In this document: positions 40,344-50,520 of the stretch, piece by piece
How positions within the stretch are numbered: the stretch's first letter is position 1
Layout of the letters: each line of letters begins with the position of its first letter
Source: Hygrophila difformis
Taxonomy: Eukaryota > Streptophyta > Magnoliopsida > Lamiales > Acanthaceae
NCBI GenBank assembly: GCA_030278955.1
Contig: JAOANR010000010.1
Location: 25,698,444-25,762,443, forward strand
Length of the DNA: 64,000 nucleotides
Direction: 5' to 3'
Position numbers and translations under genes: made by a program
Notes under the pieces: generated by a model
What the model was told of the DNA's origin: nothing
What the model saw: only the letters and a program-made list of their open reading frames with translations
The model's database searches: none

Positions 40344-41489
40344 CTAAGGGGGTCTATACCCTTGGTTATTCCCGTTTCGCCCGTTTTGATTTTGAGGCTG
40401 TTCTTGCCCCGCGACCAAATCGTCCCTTCTCGTTATGTTCTCGAGCCTAGTCCGGAAATCCCGTCGAACGTGACCCATTCGACCGCATCGGTAACAGGCG
40501 CCTCGTTGCTGGCATCCCCTTGCCAGATGGGGTCGTCCACATCTCGGGCAAGGTGGTACCGGATCTTCTTGGTTGAACCTCCTCCCAGTGTTGTTTTGTT
40601 GGGGCCTATTCGACCCTCTGCGCTGCTCGTTCCTTCCAGTGTTGTTCTCGTTTCTTGAGTCTCGGCTACTCTTGTCTTGGGGACCCCTGCTGGACTCCCC
40701 ACTCACCCTTCTTTTCAGCTGCTGCACGCGTGCTACCGCCACGGCGCGGTCATACATAGCTTGCAAATCGGGGTAGTGTACCCCCGCGATTGCCTCGCAC
40801 ACAGACAGGTTCAGTCCCATCTGGAACTTCTGTGCCTTTTCTGCATCAGTAGGCACTAGCCTTGGTGCGAACCTCACCAGCTCCTTGAAGCGTGTGTAGG
40901 ATTCCTGCACCGTTTGGCCCCCTTGCTTCAGCGACAGGAACTCTTCGTACATGGCAGCTTTAGTACTCAAGGGATAGAATCGATCCCTGAGTAGTTCCAT
41001 CATCTCCATCCACGAGTAGGGCTCGTCATCTTCAGTCAGTTTGGCTTGCGTCGCCTGCCACCAGTCGTCAGCTTCGCCTCCCAAGTAGTATGAGGCGACA
41101 TGCACTCTTTCTCCTTCCGGACATTTAACTGCTCCCAGCAGTTTGTCGAAGGTCCGGATCCACTCTTCCAGTTTAGCTGGATCCTCCTCACCAGCATAGT
41201 GGGGCGGCTGGTAAGGATTCACCATCGCCAGGTAGTTAGGGCGAGCTTGGGGCGGAGGTACCGCCGCAGCTTGACCCTGGTTGACTTGCGCGTTTCCGAG
41301 CGCAATCAACACTTCCTCTATCGTCCTAAGACGATCGCCCACATTGTTCGGTGCGGGGGCGTCCTGCGCACCTTGGGGCTGTTCCATCTCAGGTTGAATC
41401 GGTTCAGTGACGTTTGGTGGTGTTTCAGTAGGTGTTTCGGTAGTAGTTTGGGGAGCGGTTTGAGTACTTCCTCTTCCTCTGGGTGCCAT
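40344..41489 (-). pseudogene. gag: C gag
   Basis: Start at MAPRGRGSTQ (41489); upstream in-frame residues are not shared with B2. The capsid domain (NPYQPPHYAGEEDPAKLEEW, ASYYLGGEADDWWQAT) matches B2 gag closely. The first zinc knuckle is CPRCGRPHLARGC; the second is CYRCGRMGHVRRDF, in which the last Cys is replaced by Phe, so one metal ligand is lost. A TAG at 40344-40346 now separates gag from protease; a CAG codon occurs at the same kind of position in the nearby Pro/Gln/Asn-rich linker, so a C-to-T change is likely. Confidence 0.85.
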
Positions 41490-41788
41490 TCTGGTACAAA
41501 TGGGATAGATTAGGACTGGTGAATTTAGCATATAGTCTAAGCAATTTCTATAAATGTATATGTGTGTTGCAATTTAGCACGTGGTGCTTTGTTCGAACTA
41601 AGAAGCGTCGTACGCTTCGGGGTTTTATTTTATTTCGAATTTTTTTTTTCACGGCTGTACGGACGAATCTGTCCGATTTTTTTTTTCGATTTGTTACAAA
41701 TAAATCGGGCATTTTATTTCCTCAAAAGAGATTTTAGTACAAAAGTAGAAATAATTTCCTAGCAAACTAGCATCTAACAGTAGAATCT

Positions 41789-42124
41789 CTAGTGTCTCAT
41801 GACGTCCTCCGGTGGGGTAGCAGGATCTTCCTCCGGATCTTCCTCCTCCGAACTCGGCGGCAGTAGCTCGTCAAAGATAGTGTTTAAGTCTTGCCCGTGG
41901 GCATCGATGTATTCCTTTAGTATTAAGTTTTGTGTAGTGAGGGTTTGGACTTGGCGTTCGAGTTGGTTTATGCGGTGATGATCCGCCTCTCTCAAGTTGC
42001 CCATGTGGCGTAAATTGACCTCCAATTGAGCCATACGGTACGTCATTTGCTCTAAGGTTTGGTGGGAATCGAGATGAACGCTCATCATCCTGACCATCAA
42101 CTGCATCATGTCTTGACTAGCCAT
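41789..42124 (-). CDS. C leader ORF between primer site and gag (unknown, coiled coil)
   Basis: 111 codons, intact, upstream of gag on the same strand. It starts MASQDMMQLMVRMMSVH, followed by a Leu/Gln/Arg-rich heptad-like stretch (residues about 20-75) and an acidic tail (SSEEEDPEEDPATPPEDV). No similarity to a known retroelement protein is recognised. B1 and B2 leaders lack it. Such an ORF could encode a small accessory protein or act as an upstream ORF that limits gag translation. Its openness in an element whose gag-pol has several lesions is worth noting, but the ORF is short. Confidence 0.5.
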   Translation of the reverse strand: MASQDMMQLMVRMMSVHLDSHQTLEQMTYRMAQLEVNLRHMGNLREADHHRINQLERQVQTLTTQNLILKEYIDAHGQDLNTIFDELLPPSSEEEDPEEDPATPPEDVMRH

Positions 42125-42482
42125 CTAGCGCAAGCAAGAGATCTAAGTTAATATTCGCCAAGACTCTAAGTTCAATTCGCCAAGATTCTAGATTCAAATT
42201 TCGCCATGATTCTAGGTTCAGATTCGCCAAGATTCTAAGTTCAAGTTCGCCAAGATCCTAAGTTCACAGGAGAGATGCAATGTGCAAATGCAAATGATGA
42301 TTCCCCCCAATAATAATTTAATGAACCACATATATATATTTTTCCATAGGTTTAAAAATAAAAATTTTCCATGGAAATAATACTTTAAAATTTAAAATAA
42401 TAGTCAAAATATTAATAATAGTTTAAAAATAATAATGGTTTAAAAATAGTAGTTTTAAAAAAATAGCCGGGCTCTGATACCA
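42125..42482 (-). promoter_or_regulatory. C leader repeats and tRNA-iMet primer site
   Basis: TGGTATCAGAGC on the minus strand at 42471-42482, three bases from the 5' LTR. Between it and the leader ORF are about five degenerate copies of a 22-26 bp unit like TTCGCCAAGATTCTAAGTTCA (42160-42265). The same unit appears in the B1 internal segments. Confidence 0.8.
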
Positions 42483-42485
42483 ACT

Positions 42486-42627
42486 TGTAACACCCCGGTT
42501 TTTGGTCACCCAGGTCGGGATGTCACCGCCACATCCCCTTAGTAAGACACGGTTTCTCCGAGCTTACTAAAGAGATGCAAGGCTAGGTATTGCAGTATTT
42601 AAAAGTATTTAAATCATTCAAGATAGC
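42486..42627 (-). repeat. C 5' LTR, outer part before the A2 insertion
   Basis: Matches 33868-34009. ATAGC at 42623-42627 is the A2 target duplication. Confidence 0.9.
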
Positions 42628-42961
42628 TGATAATGGCCAAAATTGTCCATTATTTCCAATCCATTTCCGTGTCTAAGACGGACAGTTTGATCGTGTTTCC
42701 ATCTTATTGTAATAAGAAAGCAGTTAAATTCGACAGATTAATGCGAGTTTGTAAGAACATCGAGCCGGTAATAAAAAGACACAAAATATGCAATTTTTAA
42801 TTGTATTTGTGTTAGAAAAATCCAAAAACATGAAAAAAGGAAAAAGAAAAGAAAAAGGAATGAAAAGATGGGCAAAAGAATAAAAGAGCCCACAAAAATC
42901 CAAAAAGATGGGAAAAAGATTTAAAATCCCACAACTGAAACTTGGTTAAGTGTTGAAGCAT

Positions 42962-43366
42962 AATTCGAATTGTGTACAATTCGAATTAATTCGAATTGCA
43001 CAACAATTCGAATTGCTAAAGAGAACAAAGAAATGGTTAAGTGTTGGAAGGGATGAAGAAGCCTAATTCGAATTGTTCAAGTTCGAATTAATTCGAATTA
43101 GGGAATGAAGAGAGAAGAAGCCCAAAGGCAAGAAGAAGATGCAATTCGAATTGTCCAATTCGAATTAATTCGAATTGGCACAAACAATTCGAATTGCCAA
43201 CAAGTGCAAGGAAGCCAAGCAGAAACCCTCATCCAATTCGAGAAAAGACCAATTCGAATTCTTCACAACAATTCGAATTGACAACTGAGGGCCAAATTTC
43301 CAGCTCAAGGAGGAGACCTCACAATTCGAATTAATTCGAATTGATTGAATTAATTCGAACTTCACT
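42962..43366 (+). repeat. AATTCGAATT palindrome array upstream of the A2 LTR promoter
   Basis: Units made of single AATTCGAATT copies around the 20-bp palindrome AATTCGAATTAATTCGAATT, ending about 70 bp before the TATA box. The 3' LTR copy is 58877-59278. Confidence 0.9.
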
Positions 43367-43434
43367 CATCAAAGCTGTGGAACATGAGCACAACATTGGT
43401 GGGCCTAGGGTTTTGAAGATTGTCTATAAAAGCA

Positions 43435-43442
43435 GACCTTCA
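43435..43442 (+). promoter_or_regulatory. A2 LTR TATA box
   Basis: TATAAAAG in the 5' LTR; TATAAATG in the 3' LTR (59340). It lies between two palindrome arrays. Confidence 0.7.
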
Positions 43443-44304
43443 ACAACAGAATCAAGAGATCAAGAATTTGGCCAAAAAGCAGCTTGGGACAAAAAGAACA
43501 GCAGGAGGTTCCACACCCCTTAAGGGTTAGGCAGGTAGTTTAGTTTAGTTTAGTTTATTTTTCTTGCAAGTAGTGTAATCTTTACGTGCTTTGATCTTAG
43601 TTTAGTGTAGAAGCAGTTTGTATAACCCTTAGAGTAGTCATTTTCCATATTTTTACATGCTTTCTAGTTAGAATAAACCCTACCTTCAAGCTAATGATGG
43701 TCTTGGGTTCTTTATTTTGCTTTCAAAGTGTCAATACAAGGAAAATTTCCAGAAATAGTTTTATTCATGTGTTTTGGCACTCTTTAATGCTTTCTCTAGA
43801 AATAAATGCTTAGTATGTTTGTTTGTTTCAACTAGGTTACATTTATTATGTCCTAGTTGACATTCAAACTTAATAAATGCATGTTTGGTGGGTTTTTGGT
43901 TTGATTTTGTACCTTGAAGCTTCAAATAAGTGTTCTTAGATTTTAGATGTTTTTAGGTTTGTTGACATTTATTTTTATGCTTTATTTTTCATGCCTTGGT
44001 TCTATTTCATGCTGCCTTAGATAACTTGAGTGTTCTTAGTCTAGTCATGCAGTTCTTAGATAATTAGATGTTTTAGGTTCTTTGATCTTTGATCCTTTGT
44101 TTGTAGAAATAGGGTTTGAATCTTGCCAATACCCACTGGACATGTATTTGCTTCTTACTTGAAAATTTCACTAGGGTGGCTGTGAAATGACATTGATGTG
44201 AGATGAGGGATTTAGTAAATCTAAAACCATCATTACAGCACAGTGTTCACCTAACCCATACTTGTGAGAACAAAAATTGTTGTTGTTTGAAACTGCGTAA
44301 TTCG

Positions 44305-44762
44305 AATTGAGGCAATTCGAATTATCTCGAATTGCCTAAGAAATTCGAATTGCACACCTAAAAATTTCCCTCATGTAGTTTTCAACCAATTTGAATTCTC
44401 TAATTCGAATTAATTTGAATTGGTTCAACAATTCGAATTGGGAAAGGAAACCACATTGTATTGCATATCATCCATTCATGCCTTAGTTTATCTCCCATCT
44501 CTTACCAAATTCGAGTTGTGCAATTCGAATTAATTCGAATTGCTGAACAATTCGAATTCACCCTCCTCTTGAGGTATATGCCTTAGTCAATTTTGAGCAA
44601 GGAAAGGACTTCATCAATTCGAGTTGTCTAATTCGAATTAATTCGAATTGCTCAACAATTCGAATTAGATGATATCTCATTCCTTTGCAAGGATTAATTG
44701 GGTAAGATCATACTTCATCCTTCATGCATTCTCAATTCGAATTACCCCAATAATTCGAATTG
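44305..44762 (+). repeat. AATTCGAATT palindrome array downstream of the A2 LTR promoter
   Basis: Same family; also at 60213-60678 in the 3' LTR. It would lie in the transcribed leader. Confidence 0.9.
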
Positions 44763-47366
44763 AACTATCCTTCTATTTTGAAAACTCCAAAAATATTTTT
44801 CTTCCATGATTTGTGTAAGTTGCATGGATGTATTGGGCCTAGGCCCAATTCATCTGATTTCTATCCATTAAACATTTCAACCCATTAGTGTCCACTTATT
44901 GTGTGCTTAACACCCACACAATACCAAAAATATTTTCTTACTTTTATGTTTTCTCTTTCATTGTATGTATGAACGGATAACGAGAAACGCACAGATTAAT
45001 GTTGGTGAAAGGTCCCTTCACAGGGATATCGACTAACCCGTCTTCTGTGTGTCAAACATTATCTGTTATTTTGCATGGTCTGATTAGTGGTTGGTGGAAG
45101 CTTCGGCGAGCGTTCTCTTCACTAAGAGTTTCGATTAGTCACTCAGCCAACTCCTAATCATATACAGTTTTAATTCTCCTTATCTTAATTTCCAACCTGA
45201 ATTCAAGTTGTAATAGTATCAACTGATGTCGACCAACATCAGTTGAGAAATATTACAGCAAGAAATATGTGGGTTTTTCTTCCACTCACAGACAAAAGAA
45301 AACTAAATGACGGCGGTCACCGTTGTTTGGAATTTTTTTTGTCTAAAATCAATCATCTGGGAAAATTGGGAACCGGACAGCAGATGTTTACAGTCCGGAG
45401 AACCCCAACTATCTCTGGCACTCTTTTTAGCCGATTTCTTCTCTTCTCAGGCTAATCCACCTTTGTGTATCGCATTCTGTCTAACCCCACCATATATTTT
45501 GGGGTATTTTATTTTCCTTTTCATATACTTGTATGCATGATACTATTATGTAGATGTTCTGGTCTTATTGCTATTTTGGGGATCCTTCCCCTTGGACACA
45601 GAAGTCTTGATTTAAATCAGATGCTGCATAATAAATTTCCAACAAAAACTCCTTTGTAAAATCCGGATCTGAGTAAGGGATAAATTCAACAGTTATGACT
45701 AATTCATATTCCACTGGGGGTTGATTTTGAGAGCTTAGAAGCAGAGTCAGCGATTAGGTCTCGTCTAGACTGAAAGGATCTGTGTTTTAATTGAGAGTTT
45801 AGTACCTGTTTAGGGAATGATTTTCAGATATCAATTGGTTTCTCAAAATTGCTGTGTGTTGGAAATCTGATATTAGATATCGCATTAAGTCAATATCCAC
45901 TTGGGTGTAGATGAGATGTGATAAATAATACTAGAGGAACAACATTTAGGCCTTGGTGAATTTCTAAGGTAAGGTCGAGTATTCCTTCGACTACTAGCTT
46001 CTTCTGCCAAAGTCTAGAATTGAGTCTTGAGTGAGTGCATCCGGAATAGGTTCATTTATGGATCTGTTTCATTTAGTTTGTATCTCATAACTACCCAGAA
46101 GTTGTAAGCCCTGTGGCTTATTGATATCTCGGGGGTTCTTGATCTGCATCTGGTCACCAAGACCAGGGGCTCTTTTATACTAACGGAAAGAGACGTTTTT
46201 AACGCTTCCGAGTGATAGATTTAAATGCTTTCTTTACAGCTTTCTTTATTGCTTTCCTTTAAATGCCTTCATAGAGGTCACTCGGAAGAATTAGGGGCTG
46301 TCCATCTGTTAAAAGGTTTGAGAGTTATGGAATGGTTTGGGGCGTGATTTGAAACTTTGGGTGTGACATGGAGGAATGATAGGAGTACTTGGCATGTCAA
46401 CTAATGATATGTTAGGTGTTGCTTATCCACCACATATCAATGATACGCCTTAGCATGGCCATGTGAGGGCAGTTGTGAGTCTGTGGTATCTTAGAAATTG
46501 AGGTCTTAAGAGCATGTAAATTCTCACCGTAAGTACCTGTCTGTTAAAGGGAACATGGTGTAGAAAGCATGAGAGTTAGCTAACTAGAGGATTATCCCAA
46601 GCTAAGATCTGTGTATAAAAATGGAAGTTTAATTGTGTTTCATCTGAATCTTGTCCAATCTTTATTTATTTCCTCCCTGTCCCTTCTGTCACATTTTAAA
46701 TCTGCTTTCTAGATAGTGTAGCATAATTTTATATTGCTTTCATAGAGTAAATTTAACTGCTTTCCTCAATCTAATTTACCATGCTTTGTAGAATAATTTT
46801 TACTGCTTTCATGATCTGGTTTAATTTATGTCAAGTAGTTGTTAGAAAACCTTGCAAAACTTGAAACGAGTAACCGAGTGGAAAATCTTAGTAAACGACG
46901 TGGGCCCTGCTTCCATCGCACATCCTCCAGTGAACGATCCGGTACTTACTATAAATTACTGCAATTTTTGACTCCGTGCGCTTTCGGGAGCACAGTTTCT
47001 TGACACGAGTAAATAAAAACATAGCATTTTGGGAAAATACTCATACAGTGGGAAGATGTTCAAAAGCTTCATGGCAGGTGCTTTCGTGACATGAAATTAT
47101 GAGAAGTATCATGGCGCAGATACCAGGGACTTTCAGGGTGACAGACTGAAGGTCAATCCCGGTTGCACCATGATATTTGTCAAAAGTTTCATGGCGGGAA
47201 GGACCACAGCGCCGGTTGAGATTAAAACACCCCACATGAGTAATAAAACGGGAATTACAACATATCCTTAAACCCCTTCCCTACATCATAACTCTTTTCA
47301 TTTAATAAATCCACACCTGATATTTCAGAAAATTACTCGTGTTAATGAAACTCGTCAAAAGTTTCA

Positions 47367-47384
47367 TGGCGCCGTTGCCGGGGA
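47367..47384 (+). promoter_or_regulatory. Relic primer site inside the A2 LTR
   Basis: TGGCGCCGTTGCCGGGGA after AAAAGTTTCA, 134 bp before the true primer site. The 3' LTR also contains it at 63284-63301, which shows that it has become part of the LTR. Confidence 0.85.
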
Positions 47385-47500
47385 AATGCAGACAGTTGTA
47401 ATAAATAATACTTTATTAAGTATTGAACAATGATGTCTGGTAAGATTGAATTATTTACCCCGGCTGCACCATGAAACTCGAAACTGGTGCAAAAGTTTCA

Positions 47501-47518
47501 TGGCGCCGTTGCCGGGGA
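47501..47518 (+). promoter_or_regulatory. A2 primer binding site for tRNA-Asp
   Basis: TGGCGCCGTTGCCGGGGA directly after the LTR end. Downstream sequence (GGATGCAGCG) matches A1. Confidence 0.9.
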
Positions 47519-47647
47519 GGATGCAGCGCCGTTTACTAGGAGAATTACACTCCTGATTTACTCATAGATAGTTTTTGTATCTACTTTCAAACCATTACTA
47601 ACCTGGGGGTTGTACAGGTACTGTCAAAAGCTTGATACCAACTGCTT

Positions 47648-49777
47648 ATGCAACGGAGAAGGAGCACATTACCGGAGCTACCGTTCGATCTAGAAATAGA
47701 AAGGACCGCTCGCCAACTGAGGGCAGAAGCCAGAAGACGGAAAGAGCAGGAGTGTCGGATCCGCACTTCACCCGAAACATCGAGCAGCGATCTATCAGAC
47801 ATGGCAGATAACCAGAATATTCCCCCGATCTTACCCCTAGACCAACCACCAAATAACCCTGGTAATGGAGCTGACGGAGGAGTGGTAGAGCATCCTAATC
47901 GTGCCAACGAAGAGGAGAATCTACCAAATCCCAATCAGCAACAATACCAGCAATTCCACCAACAACCACCACCACCCGTAAACCAATTTCACCAAAACCA
48001 AAATATACCAAACCAACAATACCAAAACCAAGCTTTCAATCCAGATCAGTTTCAGAACAACCCACAAGATCCACATAACTTTCAGCAATTTCCCAATTAC
48101 CACCAACAGTACCAGAACCAAGCTGAACAAGGAAATCAACAACAACAGCAAGCAGCAGCAGACTTCATGCAACCAATAGTAGAGCCCTATCTAGATGGAC
48201 CTGGGAGAGCACATTTTCCTGCGCGCAATTTCGAGCTCAAACCGGCACTCATTAATTTGGTGCAAAACAATCAGTTCTGCGGTGCAAATCATGAGGACCC
48301 TCATGATCATCTCCAGACCTTCCTGGAGCTCTGCGACACGATCAAAAATCAGGGAGTCTCTCCTGATGCTATAAGGCTAATGTTGTTTCCATTTTCTCTA
48401 TATAGTGGTGCCAGGGACTGGTATAAGTCATTGCCTATCAATCAGAGGAGCACTTGGGCAGACTTGGTGAGGAGCTTTTTGCTGAAGTATTTTCCAGAAT
48501 CAAAGATTGAGGAAGGACGAGCTAAGATTGGAGATTTTAAAATGAAGCCAGACGAATCATTGTACGATGCGAAGGAAAGATTCTTGGGCCTCATCAGGCG
48601 ATGCCCCCAACATGGGTACGCACCCTGGGAGCAATTGAGGAAATTCTACGGAGGACTCACCCATCCATGGAGAACAATGTTAGACGCGGCTGGCGGACGA
48701 CATTTGCTCCACTTGCCTATGGACCAGGCTTGGGAGAAGATTGAGACAATGTCTGTCAACAGATCCATCCTAAACACAGATGATAGGAAGGAGAATCCTC
48801 CTAGAAAAGTCTTTGCTGTAAGTGAAGGGAAGATAGATTTTGAAAAATTGCAAGAACAGGTAGCTGCGATACAGCTGAGCCAGGATAAAGGAAAGGGAAC
48901 AGACGCTTCCCAGGCAGGAACCTCATCAGATCAAGTCCAAACACAGCAATCGGGAGTTGTCTGTGAACTGTGTCAGGGACCTCATCCAACTGACACATGC
49001 CAACAGATAGCTACCGAGAGCTGTAATTATGCCGGGAACTACCAAAATCGCCATCCCAATCTCTCTTACTCCAACAACAATGCACTTAACGCGCATTTGT
49101 TGCAGCCAAACCACCCCAACTAGTTTGCAAATCAAAACCCACAGCAAAACTTCAGACCTCAGAATCAAGGATTCGTCCAGCAAAGAGTGCAGAACTTTCA
49201 AAATCAGAATCAGAATTTCCAACCTCAAATCCAACAGAGGCCTAATCAGAACCAAGGCCAGAATTTCCAGAATTTCCAATCCCAACCTGATCAGACTCAA
49301 CAATATAACCAAAGGCCACCATCTCGTCTGGAGAATCTGATGACTGAGTTTATAGCCAATCAGAAGGATATAAACCAACAACTACAGTCATCAATCAAGA
49401 ATGTGGAGACGCAAGTCACCCAGTTGGCCAAGGAACTTCAGAACAGGGGGAAAGGAGCACTTCCAAGCAGTACTGAAGCTAACCCGCAGTGTAAAGCAAT
49501 CACACTGCGGGGAGGAAAAACTCTAAAGGGAGTTGTTGGATATGGAAAAGAGACGGCCGAGAAGGAAAAGGATCCATTGGAGGGTGAAAAAGAAAATGAA
49601 AGGATTGAAGGAAGAGATGGTATTGGACTGGTCGAGGACAAATCAGAAACAGCTATTTCGCAGGCTGAAGCTGCAAAGGGAGCTGAAAAGGGTAGGGTTG
49701 AAGGTACAACTTCCTTCTCTTTACCACCAAAAACAAACAATAATAAGTACATGCCAAGGGTGCCGTACCCGGCATGA
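47648..49777 (+). pseudogene. gag: A2 gag (Athila type)
   Basis: Starts at ATG 47648; a second ATG at 47801 (MADNQNIPPI) is possible. An Asn/Gln/Pro-rich segment (residues about 65-175) precedes the Athila signature (YLDGPGRAHFPARNFELKP, NNQFCGANHEDPHDHLQTF) and the capsid core (ARDWYKSLP, FLLKYFPESKI, about 254-340). A zinc-knuckle-like CELCQGPHPTDTC lies near residues 439-451. A TAG at about 49121 interrupts a Gln/Asn-rich stretch; the same frame then stays open to TGA at 49775. Just before that, PRVPYPA matches the usual gag/protease linker of this lineage. It forms the particle shell. Confidence 0.85.
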
Positions 49778-50520
49778 AAAATTTAAAAAGTTCTTAGAAA
49801 GACTGAAAGCTGTCGAGATCACTATTCCATTGGTCGAAATGATTTCAGAAATGCCCGTCTATGCTAAATTTCTTAAAGAAATGATTTCAGGGAAGAGAAA
49901 AATTGAGCAGGAGGAAGTAGTGGTTTTGAACAGCAGTTGCAGTGCCATTATCCAAAGAGTGCTACCGGAGAAGAAGGAAGATCCAGGATGTATTACATTG
50001 CCGATCCACATTGGGAAGACTAATGTTGGAAAAGGATTGTGCGATCTGGGTTCGAGCATCAATGTTATGCCACTTGCCATGGTGAAACGTCTTCACTTGG
50101 GAACAATTGAACCGGCTACAATGAAGCTACAGCGTGCAGACCGATCAATTACCCATCCAATCGGAATCCTGAAGGACGTAATTGTCAAGACGGGAGGGAC
50201 CCTCTTTCCCGTCGACTTCATTATTCTGGATATAGAGGAGGACTACGAGATGCCACTGATCATAGGCCGCCCCTTTCTCTCAACTGGTGGTGCACTTATA
50301 GACGCGCGATCAAATCAAATCAAGCTCCGAGTCGGAGAAGAAGAATTGAATTTCAACATGGGAAAGCTGCAGAAGTTCCCGTCTGAGGGATCTTGTTCCA
50401 TTTTTGATGTAATAGACAGTAGGAGTGAGGATGAGAGCATAGACTCTGTGACTGATGAGCCAAGCAAAGTTTCAAAACAGGTACTGAAGCCTGAAGGTGC
50501 GGGCGGAGCAACCAAGGAGC
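49778..50520 (+). pseudogene. pol: A2 protease region
   Basis: Reached by a frame change near 49775. FLERLKAVEITIPLVEMI and MPVYAKFLKEMISGKRK are the conserved segment before the protease. The active site is CDLGSSINVMPL and the flap-side motif is IIGRPFLSTGGALID. The frame changes again near 50520 into the reverse transcriptase frame. The Athila-type DLGSS motif replaces the usual DTG or DSG. Confidence 0.8.

Larger units (their letters stand above)
42628..47500 (+). repeat. A2 5' LTR
   Basis: TGATAATGGCC...AAAAGTTTCA, 4,873 bp. The end is set by the 3' LTR, which stops at the TSD after the second AAAAGTTTCA module. An earlier module with a full primer site (47367-47384) therefore lies inside the LTR. 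Confidence 0.9.

Noticed and set aside
47366..47384. A2 5' LTR ending at the first primer-site copy
   Set aside because: The 3' LTR continues 134 bp further and meets the target duplication only after the second module, so the border is at 47500.
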